Shown piece after piece: positions 1 through 5,944 of a stretch of 14,498 bases of DNA. Position numbers and translations under genes: made by a program. Under the pieces are notes generated by a model, which saw only the letters and a list, made by a program, of their open reading frames with translations, made no database searches and was not told the origin of the DNA. Position 1 is the stretch's first letter. Each line of letters starts with the position of its first letter. Source of the DNA: Thermoplasmatota archaeon (GTDB taxonomy: Archaea > Thermoplasmatota > E2 > DHVEG-1); contig JAUWIE010000047.1 of NCBI GenBank assembly GCA_030605515.1, positions 1 to 14,498 of the forward strand. The letters are read 5' to 3'.

Positions 1-2
1 TT

Positions 3-217
3 CAAATTGTGTATGGTTCATGGGAGTGTATGGAAAAAAGATTTTCTAAGGTTGAAGAAAAATCATTAGAACATGCAGATTTGCTGTTAAAGGGGTACAA
101 CCCATGGTGGGCGCAATAGGTTATACTCCTGCTCATTTTGCGAATATTTATTTAGATTTAGGTGATAAGAAATGGGAAAAACTATTAATGCAATCAATTA
201 AAAATCAAGAAAAATAA
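3..217 (+). pseudogene. 3' end of an unrecognised gene, partial and possibly frameshifted
   Basis: Two overlapping reading frames cover the left edge. The first is open from the window start (frame of base 3) and stops at 117-119 after ...LLLKGYNPWWAQ. The second, in the -1 frame, has an ATG at 104 and stops at 215-217, encoding MVGAIGYTPAHFANIYLDLG and a basic tail. Both read like ordinary protein. Because they overlap by only a few codons, one C-terminal domain split by a single frameshift is possible. So is a truncated gene followed by a coupled 37-residue ORF. I do not recognise either part, and the upstream portion lies outside the window. Confidence 0.35.
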
Positions 218-260
218 TTGACAAACCGATAATTTTAAATTTTTTATTTTCTTTAAGAGA

Positions 261-731
261 GTGGTGTTTATTATAAGTAATACTCAAAAAGAAATTGAAA
301 AATTAAAAGATGAGACAGAACGAAGATTGTTGGTTAAAAAAGAAAAACATCTTGGAAGGGAAATTGAAAAAATTGAAAAATCAAGGATTGCACCTGATAT
401 AATATCGATACATCAACGAATTACTGAACTCGGAGGAACAATGATTGATATGTCTAAGGGCATACAAGAGAGTCAACCTGATCCAAATTTTCCCATTGGG
501 CCCGATACAAGAGAAATGATAAAATCTTTTGTTAAAAATTATATCTCGATAAGAAAAGATATTTGTTATACTATTGAAAAAAAAGAAAAGACGTTTCCTG
601 ATAAATTTGAAAACATTTTTCCAGAAATTAAAACATCAACTAATACATATAGAGAAGCATCAACTACTCTTTTGACATACGCCGAACAATTACTCCAAAT
701 TAGGACTTATTTAAATAGATACTTATTGTAA
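261..731 (+). CDS. Hypothetical coiled-coil protein, 156 aa
   Basis: I do not recognise this protein. It is soluble, highly charged and almost certainly helical. Residues 8-45 are a Lys/Glu-rich stretch suited to a coiled coil; the middle contains a Pro/Asp/Gly segment (QPDPNFPIGPDTRE, about 73-85), followed by more helix to the end. There is no signal peptide, membrane segment, Cys pair or catalytic motif. The start is a GTG at 261 (a second GTG follows at 264); an in-frame stop at 219-221 rules out a much longer N-terminus. The ribosome binding site is weak (AAGAGAG), so the start is uncertain. It stands alone on the plus strand and converges with the NYN gene, with a hairpin between them. 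Confidence 0.6.
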   Translation: MVFIISNTQKEIEKLKDETERRLLVKKEKHLGREIEKIEKSRIAPDIISIHQRITELGGTMIDMSKGIQESQPDPNFPIGPDTREMIKSFVKNYISIRKDICYTIEKKEKTFPDKFENIFPEIKTSTNTYREASTTLLTYAEQLLQIRTYLNRYLL

Positions 732-775
732 GTTTCTGTCACAAAATCGGGACATGGGGGTGTGTTTAGGTGAGT

Positions 776-807
776 TGTAACAAATCGGGTGATTTTATTT
801 TGTTACA
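776..807. terminator. Hairpin between convergent genes
   Basis: TGTAACAAA (776-784) and TTTGTTACA (799-807) are perfect 9-base inverted arms around a 14-base loop. The element lies between the convergent ends of the hypothetical gene (731) and the NYN gene (843), and T-rich sequence lies on both sides. It could end transcription in either direction. The left arm is also part of a 19-base motif repeated in inverted orientation at 1738-1756, so it may instead belong to a larger element. Confidence 0.4.
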
Positions 808-842
808 TATGTTTGGATTTTTACTTTGGGTAAAATATAACA

Positions 843-1400
843 CTAAATCATACATTCTTCTATCAAATCTAATCCGATTCCAATTTTATTATTTTCACCA
901 CATTGATTTCTCAAAGCACGAGAACCCGCACCTAAAAAATAAGCATTTTCAACGGTTTTATTAAGATTTTGAACATATTCAACAAGTTTAAGGAAATCAC
1001 CATCACAACTAACAAGAATAGCAATATCGAATTTATTATCATTAGCATCTTGTAACATATCACAAGCTATCCATATATCATCCCCTTTGGTATCATACCT
1101 CTGATTTCCTCTTGAATCTGTTCTCCTCAACATTTTGCATAATTTAACTTCGACCAACGGATTGTTTCTAAGTCGCGCAAATAATCTTTGCTGTTGTTGA
1201 AAAGTAAATTGATTAACATTTTGCTTTAATGCTGCATTATAATAATTAATTTTTTCAAGTTTCCTATTATCCCAATTTGAACCATTTATTAATTCTGAAA
1301 ATTTAACAAAATCAAAATTCAAATCGGTATACGATGAATCTACATCTCTTAGAGAATAAAAAAAATTTCTACCATCAATATATACAAAAACACGTTGCAC
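843..1400 (-). CDS. NYN (LabA/DUF88-type) domain protein, putative RNase
   Basis: This is a 185-residue single-domain NYN protein, part of the PIN-like nuclease superfamily. The conserved acidic positions are visible: VYIDGRN at residues 6-12 (Asp9, Asn12), KGDDIWIACDML at 105-116 (Asp107, Asp108, Asp114) and SCDGDF at 131-136 (Asp133, Asp135). Family members are metal-dependent ribonucleases or RNA-binding proteins; its target cannot be told from sequence. The start is a GTG at 1400 preceded by AGAGGGG on the minus strand (1407-1413), a good ribosome binding site. It is monocistronic. Its upstream region has a 14-base inverted repeat around a TATA-like sequence, which suggests repression. 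The gene sits in a repeat-rich, gene-poor stretch, consistent with an accessory locus. No partner antitoxin or defence gene is recognisable next to it. Confidence 0.88.
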   Translation of the reverse strand: MQRVFVYIDGRNFFYSLRDVDSSYTDLNFDFVKFSELINGSNWDNRKLEKINYYNAALKQNVNQFTFQQQQRLFARLRNNPLVEVKLCKMLRRTDSRGNQRYDTKGDDIWIACDMLQDANDNKFDIAILVSCDGDFLKLVEYVQNLNKTVENAYFLGAGSRALRNQCGENNKIGIGLDLIEECMI

Positions 1401-1422
1401 GTATTACCCCTCTAAACTTTGG

Positions 1423-1466
1423 CCTACGCTAACCCAAAATTATAATATTAAATGGGTTAGGGTAGG
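1423..1466 (-). promoter_or_regulatory. Inverted repeat around the NYN promoter, candidate operator
   Basis: CCTACGCTAACCCA (1423-1436) and TGGGTTAGGGTAGG (1453-1466) are complementary at 13 of 14 positions. The 16-base spacer is pure A/T and, read on the minus strand, contains a TATA-like sequence (TTTAATATTATAATTTT). A start site about 25 bases downstream would fall near 1415, just before the AGAGGGG site and the GTG at 1400. A dimeric repressor binding the two arms would cover the TATA box. An RNA hairpin is the alternative, but the arms would lie upstream of the predicted transcript. Confidence 0.45.
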
Positions 1467-1664
1467 TGAAACCAATGTAACTCTACTGAGCTACACTAAA
1501 ATATATATCACTACTTATTTATAACACTTTTGGGAAAAACATACATTTTGACGAAATTACTCAATATTTTCCTATATTTTTATAATATAATCAACATTAA
1601 TTATTAACAATCTATTTTACAAGTCTATTCTTTTTTATTTACAACAGGCTCAAGACGGATAAGC

Positions 1665-1898
1665 TTAACTCAGCAATTCATCCACGATTGAATAATTCTG
1701 TCCCAAAGCCGTTAAATTGTTAACTTTATTTTTCCCCATCACCTGATTTGTTACAATCAAAAAGAGGACGTTAATATCACCCGAAAATTTACAGAACCTT
1801 ATTGTAATATTGTAATTCCACTCCACTTTCAACACTACATTTTCAACACGCCTCCATTCAACAGAACCCTTTTTCGGCAAGTTTAAATACTTTGTCAT
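1665..1898 (-). CDS. Doubtful small ORF, 77 aa
   Basis: An ATG at 1898 opens a 77-residue frame (MTKYLNLPKKGSVEWRR...VDELLS). I recognise no family. It has a basic N-terminus and a hydrophobic patch (INVLFLIVTNQVMG) that is too short to be convincing as a membrane helix. There is no ribosome binding site, so it would have to be leaderless; a TTTTAATAC sequence about 25 bases upstream could serve as TATA box. It is divergent from the small-gene cassette, sharing the palindromic region. The position suits an autoregulated gene, but no DNA-binding fold is visible. It may be non-coding. Confidence 0.25.
   Translation of the reverse strand: MTKYLNLPKKGSVEWRRVENVVLKVEWNYNITIRFCKFSGDINVLFLIVTNQVMGKNKVNNLTALGQNYSIVDELLS
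1738..1756 (-). repeat. Inverted copy of the 775-793 motif
   Basis: On the minus strand this reads TTGTAACAAATCAGGTGAT. The plus strand at 775-793 reads TTGTAACAAATCGGGTGAT, identical at 18 of 19 positions. The two copies point inward toward the NYN gene and bracket about 980 bases. The similarity does not extend beyond the 19 bases and I see no target-site duplication. Confidence 0.4.
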
Positions 1899-1928
1899 TT
1901 ATACGTATAAACACGTATTAAAACGTGT
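1898..1928. promoter_or_regulatory. Dense ACGT palindromes, candidate operator of the small-gene cassette
   Basis: Two adjoining palindromes occur here. TTTATACGTATAAA (1898-1911) is a perfect 14-base palindrome. ACACGT (1911-1916) and ACGTGT (1923-1928) form a second one with a 6-base A/T centre. All half-sites share the core ACGT. A TATA-like TTTAAATAC lies at 1882-1890, so the palindromes fall at or just after the expected start site of the cassette, where an archaeal repressor would block polymerase. They also abut the start of the divergent ORF at 1898. The regulator is not identifiable here. Confidence 0.5.
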
Positions 1929-1943
1929 ATTGGAGTAAAGAAC

Positions 1944-2183
1944 ATGAGCAAAGGAACCTTAATTGGATTCTCATTGCTGATAGGTGGCATTCTCATATGG
2001 ATAGCATATGGATTCTACCTAGGTTTTGAGGAAATAATGCAGGAAATAAATATTGTGACAGGATTTGTAATAGGATTGGTAGTAATAGGACTAATTGTTC
2101 TTTTTACATCTATCCTTTTTGAACAACGAAGAGATACAAAAAAAATGAAAGAAGAAATAAGTAAGGAGGATTTAGAACCATGA
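1944..2183 (+). CDS. Small membrane protein, two TM helices, 79 aa
   Basis: I recognise no named family. Two hydrophobic helices are clear, at about residues 5-26 and 37-59, joined by a short acidic loop (GFEEIMQE). The tail is cytoplasmic-looking and strongly charged (EQRRDTKKMKEEISKEDLEP). The ATG at 1944 follows GGAG at 1932-1935 with good spacing. Its last codons overlap the start of the next gene by 4 bases (ATGA), so the two are translationally coupled. It is the first gene of the small-gene cassette downstream of the ACGT palindromes. Coupling to a UPF0145 protein suggests a shared envelope or membrane-stress role, which is inference only. Confidence 0.75.
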   Translation: MSKGTLIGFSLLIGGILIWIAYGFYLGFEEIMQEINIVTGFVIGLVVIGLIVLFTSILFEQRRDTKKMKEEISKEDLEP

Positions 2184-2494
2184 TACTAACAAATACAGAT
2201 TTTGTAAGTGGAAAAGAAATAAAAGAAATGCTTGGGCTTGTAAAAGGAAATACAATTCAAGCAAAAAGCATAGGAAAAGACATAAAAGCAGGACTACGTC
2301 ACATAGCAGGTGGCGAAATAAAAGAATATACAGACATGCTTGCGGAATCACGAGAAATTGCATTAAAACGAATGAAAGATAAAGCAGAAAAAGTAGGTGC
2401 AGATGCGGTAATAAATATTAGGTTTATGACCTCAGCTATTATGGGTGGTGCCGCAGAAATCCTAGCATATAGAACAGCAGTAAAACTGAAGTAG
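2180..2494 (+). CDS. UPF0145 (YbjQ/DUF74) family protein, copy 1
   Basis: This 104-residue protein has the full length and pattern of the YbjQ/UPF0145 family (PF01906). The family landmarks are present: the early TTD-like segment, GKDIKAGLRHIAGGEIKEYTDML at about residues 33-55, EKVGADAVINIRF at 71-83, and the closing AAEILAYRTAVKL. Members form ring-like oligomers; they were proposed to bind heavy metals, but the function is not established. It overlaps the preceding membrane protein gene by 4 bases. A paralogue of exactly the same length lies at 3187-3501, and the two share the GKDI(K/R)AGLR, GADAVI and GAAE blocks. The pair appears to be an ancient duplication, since identity is only moderate. 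Confidence 0.88.
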   Translation: MILTNTDFVSGKEIKEMLGLVKGNTIQAKSIGKDIKAGLRHIAGGEIKEYTDMLAESREIALKRMKDKAEKVGADAVINIRFMTSAIMGGAAEILAYRTAVKLK

Positions 2495-2499
2495 ATACC

Positions 2500-2691
2500 A
2501 TGGGAACTGCTAATATCATACTAATTATTACTGGAATAATTGTTGTCTTATTTGGGATTGGTGCATTTTTAAATCCTAATCTTACACGATGGATCAATGC
2601 ACCTGGTGGACCCAAGATTAAATCTATTGTCGCCATTGTAGTGGGAATAATTCCATTAGTAATTGGTTATACTATTGAGATCTTCGGATAG
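2500..2691 (+). CDS. Small membrane protein, two TM helices, 63 aa
   Basis: The protein is unrecognised. It is nearly all membrane: helix 1 at about residues 4-24, then a polar loop (NPNLTRWINAPGGPKIK), then helix 2 at about 42-61. It begins 5 bases after the UPF0145 stop with no convincing ribosome binding site of its own, so translation probably depends on reinitiation from that gene. It is unlike the first small membrane protein of the cassette in sequence and loop length, so I would not call them paralogues. Confidence 0.7.
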   Translation: MGTANIILIITGIIVVLFGIGAFLNPNLTRWINAPGGPKIKSIVAIVVGIIPLVIGYTIEIFG

Positions 2692-2702
2692 GTGCCAGAT
2701 AT

Positions 2703-2918
2703 ATGCCAAAAGTAACGATAACACTTGGTGATGAAACCTGGAAATGGTGGAAGAAAAATCCATGGATTAATCTATCTCAGCTTGCGGAACGAGAGTTAAA
2801 TCGAATACGAATGCTTGAGGAACGAGTACTTGGAACATGTCCAAAATGCAATAATCCTAAACTCAGATTTGATGGTAAAATATATCGCTGTGCAAAATGT
2901 GGATATGAATACAAATAA
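2703..2918 (+). CDS. Zinc-ribbon protein with a possible ribbon-helix-helix N-terminus, 71 aa
   Basis: The C-terminus is a clear zinc ribbon: CPKC at residues 46-49 and CAKC at 63-66, separated by a short beta-hairpin segment (NNPKLRFDGKIYR). The N-terminal 40 residues (MPKVTITLGDETWKWWKK...LSQLAERELNRI) have the strand-then-two-helices pattern of a ribbon-helix-helix DNA-binding domain, though that match is only by eye. AGGTG at 2690-2694 overlaps the previous stop and gives an 8-base spacing to the ATG. A small DNA-binding protein inside a cassette preceded by palindromes could be its regulator, but nothing proves this. The alternative is a structural zinc-ribbon protein. Confidence 0.75.
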   Translation: MPKVTITLGDETWKWWKKNPWINLSQLAERELNRIRMLEERVLGTCPKCNNPKLRFDGKIYRCAKCGYEYK

Positions 2919-2936
2919 AAAAAAAAGTGTTTTATA

Positions 2937-3113
2937 ATGTGGTTTGATAAAAAGTATGACATAAAAGAGGTTGAATGCCGCAATTGTCATCAGAAAGTTA
3001 CACCAATACTTCAGAAGAATAAACTTAAGCAAAATTTCATTGGACAGAGATTTACTGGAACTGAAAAAAAATATCTTTTAGTTTGTCCTTATTGTAAAGC
3101 AATAATAGGTTAA
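2937..3113 (+). CDS. Small zinc-ribbon protein, 58 aa
   Basis: This short gene starts at ATG 2937, 18 bases after the previous zinc-ribbon gene. It encodes MWFDKKYDIKEVECRNCHQK, a basic middle section and LLVCPYCKAIIG. Two CxxC pairs, Cys14/Cys17 and Cys50/Cys53, make a typical zinc ribbon with a 32-residue spacer. It has no recognisable ribosome binding site, since it is preceded by an A-tract and TTTTATA, so it may rely on coupling or its own promoter. The intact metal-binding pattern in the direction of the operon is the main reason to believe it is real. I do not know its function. Confidence 0.65.
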   Translation: MWFDKKYDIKEVECRNCHQKVTPILQKNKLKQNFIGQRFTGTEKKYLLVCPYCKAIIG

Positions 3114-3186
3114 AAAAAAAATTAGAGATAATAAAAAAGGAATATCTTAAAAACCAAGATAAGATTGATAAGTGAGGGAAATAACT

Positions 3187-3501
3187 ATGATGGTTGCAAC
3201 AACAGATACTCTTCCAGGCAGAGAATTAACCGAGGTATTAGGAGTTGTTTTTGGTAGTTGTGTTCAGACCAAACATATAGGAAAAGATATACGTGCAGGT
3301 CTAAGAACAGTAGTAGGAGGAGAAGCAAAAACCTATACCGAGCTCATGGAAGAAGCACGGAGAACTGCTATGCAACGAATGCTTGATGATGCAAAAAAAC
3401 TTGGTGCAGATGCTGTAATAGGCATGCGTTATGCAACTGCTCAAACAATGCATGGTGCAGCAGAACTTATCGCGTTTGGAACTGCAGTTAAAACACATTA
3501 G
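3187..3501 (+). CDS. UPF0145 (YbjQ/DUF74) family protein, copy 2
   Basis: This is the second YbjQ-type protein. A longer reading from GTG 3172 is possible. I prefer ATG 3187 because GAGGG at 3174-3178 sits at the right distance before it. The resulting 104-residue protein also aligns end to end with copy 1 (2180-2494), placing the TTD segment at the same distance from the start. Shared blocks include HIGKDIRAGLR, VVGGEAKTYTELM, KKLGADAVIGMRY and GAAELIAFGTAV. It follows the zinc-ribbon gene by 73 bases, a gap that could hold its own promoter, and precedes the ABC exporter by 53 bases. As for copy 1, the molecular function is not established. Confidence 0.87.
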   Translation: MMVATTDTLPGRELTEVLGVVFGSCVQTKHIGKDIRAGLRTVVGGEAKTYTELMEEARRTAMQRMLDDAKKLGADAVIGMRYATAQTMHGAAELIAFGTAVKTH

Positions 3502-3554
3502 AATAAACCCGTTAATAAAAAATTTCATAAATCCTTGTATGAGGAGAGAAATAG

Positions 3555-4277
3555 ATGATTGAAGTAAATATGCTTACTAAATCATATAGTAAAAAATTAG
3601 CAGTTGATCATATCAATTTTAAGATAGATGATGGGGAAATCTTTGGGCTTCTTGGACCAAATGCCGCTGGGAAAACAACAACGGTAAGGATGTTAAGCAC
3701 TATTTTAAAACCTGATGAGGGAACTGCGATTATAAATGGTATTGATGTAATTGAAAAACCACGTGAAGTAAGAAAAATAATTGGTGTTTTACCTGAGGAA
3801 GTAGGTCTTTATGACCGTCTTACAACTGCTGAAATGTTACTGTATTATGGTCGTCTTCATGGCATGGATAAAAAAATTATCAAAGAAAGAACAGAGGTGC
3901 TTTTTGATAAATTAGACCTTATGGATTTTATAAATGCTCGAAATTCAACGCTTTCAAAAGGTACAAAACAAAAAGTATCCATTGCGCGAGCGTTTCTTCA
4001 TGATCCCTCTGTTTTGTTTCTTGATGAACCAACCGCAGGTATTGACGTTATGAGTGCCCGTGCGATAAAAGATATGATACTTGAAGCAAAGAAACAGAAA
4101 AAGACGATATTGTTTTCAACTCATATTATGCCAGAAGCAGAAAAAATCTGCGATCGGATAGCAATTATCGAAAAAGGAAATATCATTGCAATAGGGACTC
4201 TTTCTGAGCTTAAATCAATGACAAAGAAAAAAGATCTTGAGGATGTGTTTATTCGACTTGTGGAGGAGCATACATAA
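3555..4277 (+). CDS. natA: ABC exporter ATP-binding protein (NatA-type)
   Basis: This 240-residue ATPase subunit energises the adjacent membrane protein. Walker A is GPNAAGKTT (residues 34-42), with Ala in place of the usual Gly. The signature is LSKGTKQ (133-139), in place of LSGG. Walker B is VLFLDEP (153-159), and the switch histidine is in STHI (His190). The Q-loop region reads VLPEEVGLYDRLT, the form seen in NatA-like ATPases, where the usual Gln is often absent. GAGGAGAG at 3541-3548 is a strong ribosome binding site. NatA/NatB exporters pump sodium or other cations outward; in archaea the substrate is generally unproven. The symbol reflects family resemblance. Confidence 0.9.
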   Translation: MIEVNMLTKSYSKKLAVDHINFKIDDGEIFGLLGPNAAGKTTTVRMLSTILKPDEGTAIINGIDVIEKPREVRKIIGVLPEEVGLYDRLTTAEMLLYYGRLHGMDKKIIKERTEVLFDKLDLMDFINARNSTLSKGTKQKVSIARAFLHDPSVLFLDEPTAGIDVMSARAIKDMILEAKKQKKTILFSTHIMPEAEKICDRIAIIEKGNIIAIGTLSELKSMTKKKDLEDVFIRLVEEHT

Positions 4278-4287
4278 TGAGGTGATT

Positions 4288-5508
4288 ATGATGAAAATGT
4301 CATTTAGTCAGGTAAACACTATTTTTCTTAAAGAATTAAAAGACACCATGCGTGATCGAAGGACTATTATCGCTATGATTCTTGGACCTGTGATTGTTAT
4401 ACCACTTGTCACATTTGTACCATTTATGATGGGGACAGCTTCTGCTGAAAACCCTATTATATTAAGCGTTGTAAATGCTGATGAGGCGCCAACATTGATG
4501 AAATATTTTGAAGAGACATCCATGATTGAAATAAGCTATACTGATACTGAAAATGAATTACGGAAATTAATCAACGAAAGTGAAATAGAAATAGGACTGT
4601 ATTTTTATGAAGGTTTTGAAAAGGAGATAAACACGAGTAAAAATGTAACTGTAAATATCTATTTTGATAGTAATAATATACGTTCAGGTACTGGTGTTCC
4701 ATTTGTTAGAGAAATTATCACTTATTACAGAGACAGTATAGTTAAATATTCACTTATGAAGGATTTAAATCTATCATCAGATGAAGTAAATGCAACACTT
4801 GAGCCTATCAATATGAACTCAGTTGATCTTAATCCGCAAGCTGATAATCCTGTTGCATTTATGCTTGTAATGATGCTTCCAATGTTTCTTACCATTTGGG
4901 GTGTAACTGGTGGGATGAATGCAACAATTGATCTGACCACTGGTGAAAAAGAACGTAAAACAATGGAATCATTACTAACTTCACCGGCTTCACGAAAAGA
5001 AATCGTAATTGGAAAATTCCTCGCTATTTTATCTGTTGTGATGATAACACTTACGGTGATGATAGTGCTGATGCTTGGTGGAGCAGCTGTATCATCAAGT
5101 ATCCTTGAATCACAAATAGAGGGTATTTCATCTGGGCTTGATATCAGTCCATTTGTGTTTCTGATTTTGCTCGCACTTGTTGCAATATTTGCAGTTTTTA
5201 TTATTTCAATAGAGCTAATTGTTTGTTCATATGCTAGGAATTTTAAGGAGGCATCTACCTATATTTCACCTTTAACTATGGTTATTATACTCCCTGCGAT
5301 CTTTTCAATGTATATGACATTTAATGACCCTATCTTTTTTGCTCTACCAGTTCTCAATGTTATTGCATGTATGAAAGGATTTCTTGTAGGAAATATAGGA
5401 ATAATCGAAATCAGTATCTCATTTATCTCATCAGCAATATATGGAGCAATAGCAATTTTCATTGCAACTAAATTATTTATGAGAGAAAACGTTTTATTTA
5501 GATCATAA
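4288..5508 (+). CDS. natB: ABC-2 type exporter permease (NatB-type)
   Basis: This is the membrane partner of the preceding ATPase, about 406 residues from ATG 4288 (ATG 4291 is equally possible). GAGGTG at 4279-4284 supports this region over the longer frame from 4237, which would run inside the ATPase gene. One TM helix lies near residues 27-50. A large extracytoplasmic domain of about 130 residues follows. A C-terminal block of five or more helices begins with AFMLVMMLPMFLTIWGV. The cytoplasmic loop GEKERKTMESLLTSPASRKE is the hallmark of NatB/ABC-2 permeases. The gene follows the ATPase by 10 bases, so the two form one operon. The proximity of two UPF0145 genes may be functional, but the 53-base gap leaves it open. 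Confidence 0.9.
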   Translation: MMKMSFSQVNTIFLKELKDTMRDRRTIIAMILGPVIVIPLVTFVPFMMGTASAENPIILSVVNADEAPTLMKYFEETSMIEISYTDTENELRKLINESEIEIGLYFYEGFEKEINTSKNVTVNIYFDSNNIRSGTGVPFVREIITYYRDSIVKYSLMKDLNLSSDEVNATLEPINMNSVDLNPQADNPVAFMLVMMLPMFLTIWGVTGGMNATIDLTTGEKERKTMESLLTSPASRKEIVIGKFLAILSVVMITLTVMIVLMLGGAAVSSSILESQIEGISSGLDISPFVFLILLALVAIFAVFIISIELIVCSYARNFKEASTYISPLTMVIILPAIFSMYMTFNDPIFFALPVLNVIACMKGFLVGNIGIIEISISFISSAIYGAIAIFIATKLFMRENVLFRS

Positions 5509-5526
5509 AAAAAAAATAAAAAAAAA
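5507..5526 (-). terminator. T-tract terminator of the histidine kinase gene
   Basis: Read on the minus strand, this is T9-A-T10, about 30 bases past the kinase stop at 5555. Archaeal RNA polymerase terminates at such oligo-T runs without a hairpin. On the plus strand it is an A-tract overlapping the NatB stop and gives no obvious terminator for that gene. Confidence 0.6.
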
Positions 5527-5554
5527 GAGTTGGATTAATTATTTTAGATAATGA

Positions 5555-5944
5555 TTATTCCTCTACTGAGCACTTTAAAACATTATTAATTCTTTTCTTA
5601 AAATCAGCTATTTTATATGGTTTTTCAATGTAGTCATCTGCTAAAAAACCACCGGCTTCCTTAGCTATTCTATCGGTTCGTGCGGTAAGAAAAATAATAG
5701 GAATATTTTTCCATGACTCGTTTTCCTTTATCTTATTAAGTGTTTCCCAGCCACTCATCTCAGGCATCATGATATCAAGCAGTATAAGATCCGGGATTTT
5801 ATTTTCCTCTAAAAGCTCAATGCATTTGAACCCGCTTTCTGCATCAATTACTTCAAAAGTTTTACCAAATGAGGTTTCTAAATCATCTCTAATGGTATAA
5901 ATTATATCTGGATCATCATCTACAACCATTATCATTTTTTCCAT
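5555..5944 (-). CDS. Possible internal start giving a free-standing receiver protein, 129 aa
   Basis: Within the kinase frame, Met576 (ATG at 5944-5942) is preceded on the minus strand by GAGAGGAG (5960-5953) with an 8-base spacer. That is as good as the ribosome binding sites of the real genes here. Translation from it would give exactly one complete CheY-like receiver (MEKMIMVVDDDPD...CSVEE) and nothing else. Either the kinase and regulator were once separate adjacent genes and lost a stop codon, or both products are still made. The basic, low-complexity linker upstream resembles read-through of former intergenic sequence. Confidence 0.45.
   Translation of the reverse strand: MEKMIMVVDDDPDIIYTIRDDLETSFGKTFEVIDAESGFKCIELLEENKIPDLILLDIMMPEMSGWETLNKIKENESWKNIPIIFLTARTDRIAKEAGGFLADDYIEKPYKIADFKKRINNVLKCSVEE

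Larger units (their letters stand above)
1401..1943. other. Gene-poor interval between the NYN gene and the small-gene cassette
   Basis: This 543-base stretch holds the NYN promoter repeat, an AT-rich segment at about 1495-1640 in which I see no gene, a doubtful 77-codon ORF on the minus strand (1665-1898) and the ACGT palindromes at 1898-1928. I found no tRNA, CRISPR or transposase. An almost exact inverted copy of the 775-793 motif lies at 1738-1756. Confidence 0.6.

Noticed and set aside
770..964. 64-codon plus-strand ORF
   Set aside because: It overlaps the end of the NYN gene antisense, and the NYN frame has conserved catalytic motifs.
843..1400. NYN gene as half of a toxin-antitoxin or defence system
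   Set aside because: No overlapping small partner gene or recognised defence gene adjoins it; the coiled-coil neighbour is convergent and not co-transcribed.
2777..3032. Minus-strand ORFs of 68 and 78 codons opposite the zinc-ribbon genes
   Set aside because: Phe/Ile/Leu-rich antisense products of A-rich coding DNA, while the plus strand encodes intact CxxC pairs.
3143..3161. Small TATCTT/AAGATA hairpin before UPF0145 copy 2
   Set aside because: Six-base arms in AT-rich DNA are expected by chance.
3172..3186. Upstream GTG start for UPF0145 copy 2
   Set aside because: The GAGGG ribosome binding site lies inside these codons, and alignment with the equal-length paralogue favours ATG 3187.
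4237..4287. Extended N-terminus of the NatB-type permease
   Set aside because: It would overlap the ATPase gene by 41 bases, while ATG 4288 has a GAGGTG site immediately before it.
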